From positions 62,001-126,000 of the forward strand of contig BSBM01002100.1 in the NCBI GenBank assembly GCA_027924585.1: 64,000 nt of DNA. The letters are read 5' to 3'. This DNA is from Larix kaempferi (lineage: Eukaryota; Streptophyta; Pinopsida; Pinales; Pinaceae). The notes below the pieces were generated by a model. That model was not told where the DNA came from and did no database searches. It saw only the letters and a list, made by a program, of their open reading frames with translations. A program made the position numbers and the translations under genes. Shown here in pieces: positions 48,521 to 59,105 of this stretch; positions within the stretch are counted from its first letter, which is position 1; each line of letters begins with the position of its first letter.

Positions 48521-50367
48521 AAGAAAATGCCACAAATGAAAATCAGCCATTTGCATATACACCGGAATCTGTGGATAACTCAAATCAGCAAGAGTCAAGA
48601 CAAAGATTGCCAAGATTACATGTTCCAGTAGAAGAAGGAAATCAAGGAGGACAGCAAATACATAGTCCATCTTCAAGCAATGAATCTGATCCAACAATTG
48701 CACAGCTCAGAAATCAGAAAACAAGAAGTTTAAGGGAAATTTATGGGCATCAAGGTGATGAAGAATTGCATTATGCCTTACTATCATATCAGCCTATACA
48801 TTTTGAAGAAGCACTCAAGGAGAAAGTTTGGGTTGAAGCAATGAATGAAGAAATATCATCAATAGAAAAAAATGATACATGGAAACTAGTAGATTTACCA
48901 CCCGGAAAGTCAAGTATTGGAGTCAAGTGGGTATATAAAACAAAATTCAATGAAAAGGGGGAAGTTGAAAAACACAAAGCCAGATTGGTAGCAAAAGGTT
49001 TTGCACAACAACCAGGAGTGGATTATGACGAAACCTTTGCCCCAGTAGCAAGGTTGGACACAGTTAGAACAATATTAGCAATAGCAGCAAGCAACCATTG
49101 GCTTGTTTACCAAATGGACGTCAAGTCAACGTTTCTAAATGGTATTTTGAAGGAAGATGTTTATGTGAATCAGCCACCTGGGTATGAAGTTGAACACCAA
49201 AGGCTGAAAGTGTACAAGCTGAAAAGAGCATTGTATGGCCTTAAACAGGCACCAAGAGCATGGTACAACAAAATTGATTCATATTTAATTAAAAAAGGTT
49301 TCAAACGCAGCAATAATGAACCTACCTTATATACAAAAACAGATTAGCAAGGTAAAATTTTGATAGTTTGCATCTATGTTGATGATATAATCTACACAGG
49401 AAATATGGAGATTGATGTTTTCAGATCAGCCATGGAGAAAGAGTTTGAGATGACCAATCTTGGTCAAATGAAATATTTCCTTGGGTTGGAAATTGAACAG
49501 TTGAAAGAAGGAATTTTTGTGTGTCAACAAAGGTATGCTCATAATGTCTTGACAAGATTTAAAATGAGCAATTGCAAGCCAGTAGTCACACCAATTGTAC
49601 CTGGAACAAAATTAAGCAAAGATGATCCAAGTCCAACAGTGAATTCTACTTTGTACAAACAACTTGTAAGCAGCTTAATGTATTTAACTTCAACAAGGCC
49701 GGACATAATGCTCTCAGTTAGCATCATATCCAGATTCATGGAGACACCAACAGAAGCACACTGGAAAGCCGGGAAAAGAATATTAAGGTATGTTGCAGGA
49801 ACTTTACAGCATGGAATCTACTATTCAAACTCACATGGCAGCCAACTCATTGGGTATTCAGATAGTGATTATGCTGGAAGTATTGATGATAGGAAGAGTA
49901 CCACAGGATATGCATTTCACATAGGTACCGGACTGATTTCATGGGGATCAAGGAAACAATCTATTATTTCACTTTAATCCGCAGAAGCTGAATATGTGGC
50001 AGCCACGTCAGCAGCATGCCACGCTATTTGGTTAAGAAGGCTGTTAGCAGATCTTGGACACAAAGAAGAAGGCCCCACTCCTATATTATGTGATAATACT
50101 TCAGCCATTGCACTTTCCAAAAATTCTGTCTTTCACCGCAAAAGCAAGCACATTGATACTCGGTATCACTTCATTCGTGAATTGGTAAACAATGGTGAAG
50201 TTGTTCTTCAATTTTGTAATTCCAAAGACCAACTGGCAGATATCTTTACAAAGCCATTGGCAAAAAAAAAAATTGAATTTCAAAGACATAGATTAGGAAT
50301 TGTCAGTAATGTAAATTGTAAAGAAGATGAAGTTGAAATTAAGGAGGAGTGTCAGAAGGAGTAATTG
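48521..50367 (+). pseudogene. pol: copia reverse transcriptase and RNase H region
   Basis: Continues in the shifted frame. RT motifs: KWVYKTKFNEKGEVEKHKAR, QMDVKSTFLNG with the first catalytic Asp, LYGLKQAPRAWY, and the active-site YVDD at 49,375-49,386. A TAG at 49,345-49,347 lies just before YVDD. RNase H follows: YSDSDYAG, DRKSTTGY, AEAEYVA, LCDNTSAIALS, with a TAA at 49,975-49,977 where Ser is usual. Ends at 50,362-50,364 just before the polypurine tract. Catalytic residues are all present but it cannot be translated through. Confidence 0.93.
50341..50349 (+). promoter_or_regulatory. Polypurine tract
   Basis: AAGGAGGAG directly before the 3' LTR; the usual priming site for plus-strand DNA synthesis. 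It overlaps the end of the pol frame. Confidence 0.85.
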
Positions 50368-50576
50368 TCAACTCCATCTACCATGCTGTCTTAAATGCCG
50401 GTTGTGATCGTTCCAACCATTTTTGGTAAAATGCATTCAATGCATACTTATCTTCAATATATTTTTCTGCTGTAACGTTTTGCTTTTTTCAGTGAATATA
50501 CGAAGGGCTCAAAAAGCTCCAGTTTTACAAGTGCTCTGCCTCCCCTGTTTCTTCTCTGCCCCTGCAAATAACGTCA
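50350..50576 (+). repeat. 3' LTR of copia element
   Basis: 227 bp, same ends as the 5' LTR, three substitutions. Followed by the right target duplication GTGTA at 50,577-50,581. Confidence 0.95.
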
Positions 50577-50862
50577 GTGTAAATTATGAATTGCATTAGT
50601 GGGTGCCGGGGGGCTATATAAATTTAAGATTGCTAACAGTAGCGTTAGTATTACTACAAAACGAGCCTTTCTAAGTTAGGATTCGCTTCTAGTATTGCCA
50701 CCCAAACACTAGCTTACTTACTTGTTGTGCCAGTGGAAACCTAGTTGATAAACCGCATATCCATTTCCACTTTTAGATTCAATTCCATTCATTAGAAAGA
50801 AAGATCCATTTGTTGGGTAACTAGAGCGGATCCCACGCCTGCTCCATGACGGGTTCCATGTT
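50577..50862 (+). repeat. M10 spacer, copy 2, middle part
   Basis: Resumes the M10 match to 16,403-16,690 after the copia element and stops at GACGGGTTCCATG, where the sequence changes to the LINE RNase H region. Confidence 0.75.
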
Positions 50863-51093
50863 TTGTGGAATTCATAATTATGGATCAAATTTATGAAAAA
50901 GGAGCAGAGCATCTCAAACCTAAATCTTAAAGGTATAGGACAAAACATTGAGTTAATAGCACAATCCTTCAAGGCCTTAAAATATAACCATGTGTACAGA
51001 GAGCACAACCAGACAAATGTCCATTCCAAAGAAGGTCTTCTTCTTCCTACAAGAGTTTGTGTGATGAATAGAAAAATGGGAGCAAGTAGGTAA
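50863..51093 (+). pseudogene. LINE RNase H fragment, copy 4
   Basis: The shortest M1 copy, starting inside RNase H. Frame 50,893-51,093: MKKEQSISNLNLKGIGQNIE, KALKYNHVYREHNQTN, KEGLLLPTRVCVMNRKMG. Catalytic core absent. Confidence 0.7.
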
Positions 51094-51177
51094 TCGGAAG
51101 GAAAATTATGGACTTCATGTTCTGAAGATAAAGATTTCTTGTTAGGGGAATGTTAATGAATGATGATCTAAGGTTTT

Positions 51178-51750
51178 TTAAAATACTCTGCTGGAAACAT
51201 CTATGATGTAAAAGAAACTTTTTTGAACAGTGCAATTTGTACCTGAAGGATGTAACCTATATTTCCTATGAATGAATAGGACATTGGTATAGTAATGCCG
51301 ATCAAATGTTCGAAAGCTGCCGGGATCCGTCTCTACTGTGTTGGTGTCCCCAGGATTGCATGCTATCTTCAGTTTAGCTGCATAATATTTGTCCAAGCAG
51401 TGATCCATATCTCATTTTCCTGTAAAATTGTAAAGCCTGCTGCTAAAGGAGCTGCAGTCGGAAATCCCTATAGTGTAGGCACCTGCACCCAATACTGTTA
51501 TATATAACTAGTGAGATTATGATGCCATAATGTAAATCAATTGCCATATAACAGATCAGAAGAACAGAGCCAGGTCCTTAACATCAAGTCCATGGCTGCC
51601 AAATATTGATGTCAGTTGCAAGAAACTTGCGGTGGGCGGGGAAAGTTTAGTGAGAGCTTCGTTCTCGATAGACACCAGTTGGAATGTTCTAGAATGGTCC
51701 ACCCAACTGTATACTAAAAAACTTGCAACTGCAGCTGTAGTTGTCTTCAT
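51178..51750 (-). pseudogene. Class III peroxidase pseudogene (M2), copy 4
   Basis: Minus strand. Exon 4-like sequence from about 51,485: HTIGISDCSSFSSRLYNF-type sequence, DHCLDKYYAAKLKIAC and SFRTFDRHYYTNVL. Exon 3-like sequence, about 51,670-51,575: NEALTKLSPPTASFLQLTSI and GLDVKDLAL. His-Cys of ISHC is altered to Asp-Cys here. Fragment only; same exon set and same indels as the other M2 copies. Confidence 0.8.
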
Positions 51751-52370
51751 GATATTCACAAATGTTGATTGCTTTGTAAAGTGGAATTCTGTTATTCCTA
51801 TGACAAATGTCATTATAACCTGGACAACGATACTATTTATAACCTGAATAATTGTCAGGGAGTTGCCTGTCGATTTTCTTAACGTAGGCAAAAAGACTAT
51901 AAGGAAACTCTTATAATTAATGGAGTTGCTGGCATATTCTTGAGTATTATTTCGCAAGCCAGACTGTGAATTAATTGTTTACATAGAATCTCACTAACAT
52001 GTCTGAAGTTTCACATTTTTAATTTGAGGTACTATCTCCAGATTCTCTTGATGACTGAGCTATCCTGTCTATTTCCAATATTCATTAGCTAGCACTTTGA
52101 TACCGTGTGCTACTACTGTCCACAATCATTTCACTTTTTTCTTTCTAATTCATGAGCATGGAAATCTTAACCAGGATGCATTACCTTCGAGCATTGGACT
52201 AGCGCACATGGTCACATCATTTTGTTTCCATTTATTAGTTAAACATTATCCGGCACTGGCCTTCATTATCTTTATTATCGGGCTAGTGGTATTCAATATC
52301 TACCTTGTAGGGTAGCATTTAATGTTGTTGATGTAAACTGTTATCAAATTTCACTTCTACCTTGTAGGGC
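51751..52370 (+). repeat. M2 upstream part and M3 spacer, copy 4 (truncated)
   Basis: Matches 34,771-35,370, then breaks at about 52,370 (CTTGTAGGGCTTTGAGAGCG) back into M10. No gene. Confidence 0.65.
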
Positions 52371-53450
52371 TTTGAGAGCGATGGATCAACTCTTTGGCAT
52401 TTCCAACTTAATGTTGCATCCTCTGCGGATCTTGGAATGTAGTTGGAATCTCGAGCAAGCCGCCCTTCATACGATATATTTCTTATTTTTTGAATTAAAA
52501 AATGGAAATATAAATACATATATCATTGTGACTCTCTTATAAAAAAAGGACTTCCTCGATGTCATCTCTTTTATCTAATATTTTAAATTTATTTAATTTT
52601 ATTTCATATATAAATTTTTAATAATTTTAATGTTTGTATTTTGTAGCTTTTTACCTAATCTTTAATCTATTTTATTCAAAAGGGACATAAATGTAACTAT
52701 GTTTTTACTTCCTTTTTTTATATACCTATCATTCAATGAAGAGAAAAATGTAAATATAATTATTAATAAAATTAATTGTTTAAGAAAAAATTGATAAAAC
52801 CCTCTCCAAATGTTGTTTCCTATAGAGTAGTGTAACCTATTCCTTTCTTTATATGTTTTTATTTTTATATTTTGTTAAAATCACTCACATAAGAACACAC
52901 TTCCACTCACACACACTTTCTATATATTAAAATAGATTTAATTATATATTTTACGAATTATATATGCACATAAAATATTAAATACTTTCTATACACGTAA
53001 AATTTATTTAATCATATAGTTTATACATTATATACTCACTTTCTATATATTAAAATTGATTTAATTATATATTTTATGAATTATATTTACACATAAATAT
53101 TAAATATTTTCTATACACATAAAATTAATTTCATCATATATTTTATACATTACATATGCATGGAACATTAAACAATTTATCTACACAAAAGTTGATTTAC
53201 TCATATCATTTATGTATAACATATTTAAAAAACACTAACACTATATTTTATGCCTTTATTTTCTTACATTTTTTTGTCTATATTTTAAAATGAAATTGAT
53301 ATAAAAAAAATTCTATTTAGAGATGTAGATGTGGATTTTTTTATGCATTTAAAATGATATGATATAGAAGGAAATTTTGTTTATGTTTATGAGATGTAGT
53401 TATTGAATTTGTTTTTATTTGTTTGAAATTATTTAAATAATGATGTATTT
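52371..53450 (+). repeat. M10 spacer, copy 2, right part
   Basis: Resumes the match to 16,899 onward. About 430 bp extra (52,603-53,035) is present relative to copy 1. It includes a direct repeat of about 123 bp (TTTCTATATATTAAAAT near 52,917 and 53,040). Strongly AT-rich; no gene. Confidence 0.65.
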
Positions 53451-56400
53451 AGAGAGGGGGGGGGGGGAATGGAGGGGGAGGGCGAGTGGGAGAGAGAGGG
53501 TGGGAAGGGGGAGAGAGAGAAGGGGGGAAGGGGGACAAGGACGTGGAGGTAGTGCGGGCAAGGGAATGAAGGCTGAGGGAGGGCTATGGAGCAAGAGCAT
53601 GAGGGGGAGGGAGGGGGAAAAAGGGAGAGGGGGAGAGAGGGGGGGCAGGAGAGGGGGAGAGTCGGGGGGGGAGGGTCGAGAGGGGGAGAGGAAGAGAGAG
53701 GGGTAGAGAGAGGGGGGAGGGGGGTTTAGGGGGAGGGGGAGAGGCAAGAAGGGGGGAGGGATCGTGATGGGGCGAAAGCAGGGGGGATGGAGAGGGAGTG
53801 GGCGAGGCAGAGGGGGAAGTGGGGGAGGCAGAGGGGGAAAGTGAGGGAGGGGGAAGGGATATAGGAAAGGGTAGGTAGGGATGGGGGGAGCGGGGGAGCG
53901 GGGGAAAAGGGGGTGTTGGGGAGGGATGGGGGAAGTGGGATAGGGAGGTGGGGTGGGAGGGAGAGGGAGAGAAAGAGTCAGAGAAGGAGAGAGATGAAGG
54001 GGGAGAGAGAAGGGGATGAGAGGGGCAGGGGGGAGGGAGAAAGAGGGTGAAGGGGAGAGAAGGGGAGAGTGATGGGGAGGAAGGGGGAGGTAGGTGGAGC
54101 AAGAGTAGGAAGGAGGGATAGGGAAAGTGAGAGAGGGGTAGGAAGGGGGGTGTGGGTTTGGAGAAGGGGAGGAAGGGGAGGGAGAGGGATGGATAGAGAG
54201 GGAATGGGAGATGGGTAAGTGAGGACGAACGGGTAAAGAGAGAGGGAGGAAGGGGGGCAGAGGGTGAGTGGGTGGAAGAGGGGGCAGGGAGAGGAGGGAG
54301 GGGGAAAGGATGTTGAGGGAGGGGGAAGTAGGATGTGGAGAGGGGCAAGCAAGGAGATGGGAGGGGAGGGTGGGAGGGGGGAGCGAGGGAGGGGGTTGGG
54401 GAGAGGGGGAAGAGAGGGACAAGGGGATGGGGGGAGTTGTGGGTTATGGGAAGGAGTGGGAGGGAGCGAGAGAGGGAGGTAGGCAGAGGGAGCGGAGGGA
54501 GGGAGGGAGGGAGGGAAGGGGAGATGGAGAGTGAGGGATGGAGATGGAAGAGGAGATAGGGAGAGGGGAGGGGACGAGGGAGCGAGAGAGGGGGGAAAGG
54601 AGGAGGGGGGGAATTTCTTGGTAGAAAGGGGAGGGAGGGAGTGGCAATAGGGTGTGGGGTGATGGGGAGATTGAGGATGTCTGGGGCGGGGGGAGTGTTG
54701 AGATATTTATAGGTTGGAGAGGGGAGGTAAGGAGAGAGAGAGGAGGAGAGGTGGGAATGGGGGGGAGCTATATGGAGGGAGGGAGGGAGGGAGATGAGGA
54801 GAGAGGGGGGAGGGGTAGAGGTATGGGAAGGGGGATGGAGGTGGGAGAGTGTTTTAGGGGGGAATGAGGGAGTGATAAATATTGGTAAGAGGGAGAGGGG
54901 AGGGAGGGTGAGGGAGGGAGGGGGGAGGTAGAGGAAGGTAGAGGGAGGGAGAGAGAAGGATGGTGAGAGGGAGGTGGAGGGGAGGGAGAGGGAAGGTCGT
55001 AGGGGAGACGAGGAGGGGGGATTATGGGTGAGTGAGAGAGGGAGGAAGGGGGGACGGGGGATGGATGGGAGATTTCTAGAGGGGGAAGGGAGGGAGGGAG
55101 AGGGAGAGGAGGAGAGCGGGGAAGGTGGGGAGAGGGAGGGGGAGGGGGAAGGAACAAGATATTTATAGGCGAAGAGGGGATGGGGGGAGGGGGAGGGAGA
55201 GTGGAGGGGTTGAGTGGAGGAGATGGGGGAACGAGGTATGGGAAAAAGGTGGAGGGGGGGATTGAGATGGGGATGGGGGATCATGGGTGAGCGAGACAGA
55301 GAGGAAAGGGGGAGGGAGTGATGGATGGGAGATTGGTAGGGGGGAGGGGAGGGGGGGGGGGAGAGGAGGTGGTGAGTGTGGGAGATGGTGGAGCGAGGTA
55401 TGGGGGAAAGGGGGAGTGGTGGATTGGTAGTTGGGAGAGGGAAGGGGTGGAGGGGAAAGTGATGGAGGGGAAGGGGGATGGAGGCAGGGGGAAAGAATGG
55501 GGTGAAGCGGTGGAGAGGGGGAAGAGAGGGACAAGGGGATGGGGAGGGGGAGGGGTACGGGTAGGAGGGGATGGGGGGAGGGGAAGGGCGGAGGGGAGGG
55601 TTGTGGGAAGGGGAGGGAGGGAGGAGCAGTAGGGAGCGGGGTGATGGGGAGACTGAGGATGTCATGAGGGGGGAGGGTTGAGATATTGGTAGGTTGGAGA
55701 GGAGATGGGGGGATGGGGAGGGAGAGAGGAGGGGGTGAGTGGAGGAGATGGTGGAGTGAAGTATGGCAAAAAGGTGGAGGTGGGATTGAGATAGGGATGG
55801 GGGATGATGGGTGAGAGAGAGAGAGAGGAACGGGGGAGGGAGCAATGGATGGGGGATTGGTAGTGGGGAGGGGAGGGGGGGAGGGGGAGAGCAGTTGGTG
55901 AGTGTGGGAGATGGTGGAGCGAGGTATGGGGGAAAGGGGGAGGAGTGGATTGGTAGTTGGGAGAGGGAAGGGGTGGAGGGGAAAGGGATGGAGGGGAGGG
56001 GGGATTGAGGCAGGGTGAAATAATGGGGTGAAGGGGTGGAGAGGGGGAAGAGAGGGACAAGGGGAGGGGGAGGGGGAGGGGGAGGGGTAGGGGTAGGAGG
56101 GGATTCAGGGAGGGGACGGTTGTGGGAAGCAGTGGGAGGGAGCGAGGAAGGGAGGGAGGTAGGGTGGTGGGGATGGAGAGCGAGGGATGGAGAGGGAAGA
56201 GGAGATAGGTAGAGGGGAGGAGAGGGGAGAGCGAGGGAGGGTGGAAAGTATGAGCGGGGGAAATTTCTAGGTAGAAAGGGGAGGGAGGGAGCGGCAGTAG
56301 GGAGCGGGGTTATGGGGAGACTGAGGATGTCGGGAGGGGGGAGGGTTGAGATATTGGTAGGTTTGAGAGGGGAGTGAGGAAGAGAGAGAGGAGGAGGGGT

Positions 56401-57021
56401 GGAATGTGGGGGAGAGGGAGGGGGAGGGGGGAGAGGGGGAGGGAGGCGGAGTGGGGAAGAACAGGATATTGGTAGGTGGGAGAGTGGATGGGGTGAGTGG
56501 GAGGGAGAGAGGAGGTGGTGAGTGGAGGAGACGGGGGAGCGAGGTATGGGAAAAAGGTGGAGGGGGGGGGGATTGAGATGGGGATGGGGGATGATGGGTG
56601 AGTGAGAGAGAGAGGAACAAGGGAGGGAGTGATGGATGCTATATTGGTAGGGGGGCGGGGAGGGGTGGAGGGGGAGAGGAGGTGGTGAGTGTGGGAGATG
56701 GTGGAGGGAGGTATGGGGGAAAGGGGGAGGGGTGGATTGGTAGTTGGGAGAGGGAAGGGGTGGAGGGTAAAGGGATGGAGGGGAAGAGGGATGGAGGCAG
56801 GGGGGAAGAATGGGGTGAAGGGGTGGAGAGGGGGAAGAGAGGTACAAGGGGATGGGGAGGGGGAGGGGTAGGAGGGGATTGGGGGAGGGGAGGGTTGTGG
56901 GAAGGAGCGAGAGGGAGCGAGAGAGGGAGGGAGGTAAGGAGGTGGAGATGGAGAGGGAAGAGGAGATAGGTAGAGGGGAGGAGACGGGGGAGCGAGGGAG
57001 GGGGGGAAAGGAGGAGTGGGG
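53451..57021 (+). repeat. M11 homopurine tract, copy 2 (about 3.6 kb)
   Basis: G and A almost exclusively on the plus strand. The first few hundred bases align with 17,559 onward. Internal higher-order repeats: a block containing GATGGTGGAGCGAGGTATGG or a close variant at about 55,385, 55,910 and 56,697 (one copy at 19,413 in the other tract), and TTTCT(A/T)GGTAGAAAGGGG at about 54,614 and 56,260. Dense G-run clusters, for example 56,061-56,093. A 1,087-codon minus-strand frame is low-complexity Ser/Pro and not a gene. Confidence 0.92.
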
Positions 57022-57737
57022 GAAAATATAGTCAAATATTTTCTTATAATGTCATGGTTAACAAGTTGACATATGAAGAAATATATTAGAAAGGAGAGAT
57101 TGTAAACATCTACCCTCAGCCACAAACATTGGTTAATTATCTCATAGATACTTTTTCAAAAGAAGGAGATTGGGTTTTAGATTTGTTCTTGGGATCAGGT
57201 AATATTTCTGATAATACATATCAAACTAGTGTCGTAATCTAAATTTAGTAATACATATTTTTTAAATTTATGTTTCATTATGTTATGTAACTTTTTTTGT
57301 TTTGTATGTGGTGATTAGGTACAACAATAGCATGTTCGTTACAAAAAGGAATAAATTGCATATCCATTGAGAATGATCTACTACAATGCAATTATATCAA
57401 GCAAAGAATTGATGCTATGAAATTTCTTTCGGATGAAATGTAGGAAGTTGGTTTGAAGAAAGGAGAATTTAGTGAGTCACTTGTGGCAACGATGTCAAAA
57501 GAGCCTCAACCTCCTTTAGAAAGGGTGTTCGTAAAATATCACTTTCGGCATTTTGCAAAAGTAGAGGACCCAATGGAAGAACACATTGAGGTCTAGGAAG
57601 AGATCCAACCAGTAGAAAATGTCAATTTTGATGAAGATTCAGGGTTGCATGATATTGTTGATTAGTTTCATATCGTTGAGGAAAATGTCAAAGTTGACAA
57701 ATTTTTGATAAGCTATTTTTGTAATGTTTTGAATTGA
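57022..57737 (+). pseudogene. 3' end of a DNA amino-methyltransferase gene (beta-class N4C/N6A type)
   Basis: Exon 57,022-57,198 reads EIVNIYPQPQTLVNYLIDTF, then KEGDWVLDLFLGSG. A GT-AG intron, 57,199-57,318 (120 bp), splits the Gly codon. Exon 57,319 onward continues GTTIACSLQKGINCISIEND and YIKQRIDAM. Spliced, this gives the SAM-binding motif I (FxGSGTT), the acidic residue of motif II (IEND) and the preceding motif X-like PQTL-LI helix, the order found in beta-class N4-cytosine/N6-adenine methyltransferases. About 100 further codons (MSKEPQPPLERVFVKYHF, then acidic) have no known domain. In-frame stops, all TAG, at 57,087, 57,441, 57,594 and 57,663; final TGA at 57,735. The catalytic (D/S)PP(Y/W) motif would lie upstream and is cut off by the purine tract. 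Non-functional as it stands. Confidence 0.7.
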
Positions 57738-59105
57738 AGATTTTATTTTGAGAATAATTGCTATGTTTTTAATATGCTATTTAGAAATATATGGTATACG
57801 TTTTGTTGAGTTTATGTGCATCACCACTTTATGAAAAATAATGTTAAAGAGTATCATTTTTATACATCATATAGTAGAAAATACATTCAAAAATGGTTTG
57901 AAATCTCTTTTTTTCTCATTTTGTTTAGAAATTTGCCCCAAAAATGACTTCTTTAAGATAAAATTTTAATGAAAAAACTTTGAAAATGCATATATTTTGC
58001 GTTCTAACTAGCTTCTAAATCTTAACAAAATTCAAAAATGTGTGTATTTTTTTACTATGACTAGCAATTAAATGTAGATTTTTTTGTAATGTTTGGAAAA
58101 AGGCCCTTGTAAATAAAATTTATCGTTTTCTTATGACCTAGAAGATTCAAAATCACAAAAAAATGGCTCAAAATAAAAAATGGTGCTACCAGTATACACA
58201 CTTTTTGAAACGAAGGTAAAAAAAACTACTAAAATTGACCCCCAAGAAAACAAGAACACTGCTGGGTTCTCGTCAAGTTGTATAACTTGTTGACTAGGTG
58301 CTATACACACAAAAAAAGAGAAAACCCATAAATCTTGTTTACGAGTTCATGTTTGAATGAGTAATCTATGTTGAAATATAATGTCTATGTATCACATTTA
58401 ACCTTTTACTTACTTGAAGAGAGTGGGATTTAGACTTAAAGTTATTCCCAAGCATACATATTTATCATACCTAAAATTTACATCATCATGTTCATCATAA
58501 TGGAAATAATGAATATAAGTAATAATAATATGATTGTATAAGACTCTGATGAGAGATATTATAACTTTTTCTACGAATTAGAAGTACCCACACTTTCCCA
58601 TATATGTTTGTGAATGGAAGGCTAGCAATATTAACTTACCCTTAATGCTTGCTAGATTGAAACACCACAAATGCTCAGGAGAAAGAATCCCAGACCTGCA
58701 CTTCAAATATTATGAGGACTGACCTCTATAAAACTTGGAAGAAATTTCTAACAAATATAATGAAATATACATCATGTGCATCATGTGATTTGCTAGTCTA
58801 AAGAATGAAATATCCAACAATAAATCGAATATAGGAATATATATGATGCTAAGAACATTTTTAACTATGCAAATTGAGGTTGTCGTTGAGTCGAGAGAAT
58901 CTAAATAAGGATAAGAATGTTTTAATTGTGTTGTCTCTCCATTGGATTTGATTATAGAGGAAGAAGTTGAGTAACTAGAAATCCTTCTATCCATTTTGCT
59001 CATTCAGAGAAAGTCGATGGATCAAGAGACCCAAAACTCGAGATAGAAAGAGTATAAGATTTCAAAGTTCGAAAAGATACTATACAAAATTTAATACGAA
59101 CATCC
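57738..59105 (+). other. Intergenic, no gene seen
   Basis: AT-rich unique-looking DNA. It contains the small palindrome CAAGTTGTATAACTTG (58,274-58,289). A minus-strand frame at 58,710-59,003 is Ser/Ile-rich and unsupported. No similarity to the modules on the left was noticed. Confidence 0.5.

Larger units (their letters stand above)
45209..50576 (+). mobile_element. Ty1/copia LTR retrotransposon, full length, non-autonomous by decay
   Basis: 5,368 bp bounded by two 227-bp LTRs (TG...CA) and a 5-bp target duplication. Order is LTR, primer-binding site, gag, protease, integrase, RT, RNase H, polypurine tract, LTR: the copia order, with integrase before RT. The coding region would be one polyprotein but carries four in-frame stops (46,634 TAG; 47,738 TGA; 49,345 TAG; 49,975 TAA) and one frameshift at about 48,515-48,535. 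The LTRs differ at 3 of 227 positions, so insertion is fairly recent compared with the surrounding duplications. Confidence 0.95.

Noticed and set aside
53584-56847. 1,087-codon minus-strand open frame, with several others of 100-360 codons in the purine tracts
   Set aside because: They are the pyrimidine strand of a G/A-only tract, which almost never spells a stop. Composition is Ser/Pro/Leu/His low complexity, frames overlap each other, and no domain is visible.
58261-58300. Palindrome CAAGTTGTATAACTTG followed by CTAG, resembling a Helitron 3' end
   Set aside because: The hairpin is too close to CTAG, the base after it is G and not T, and no 5' TC end or Rep/helicase sequence is near.
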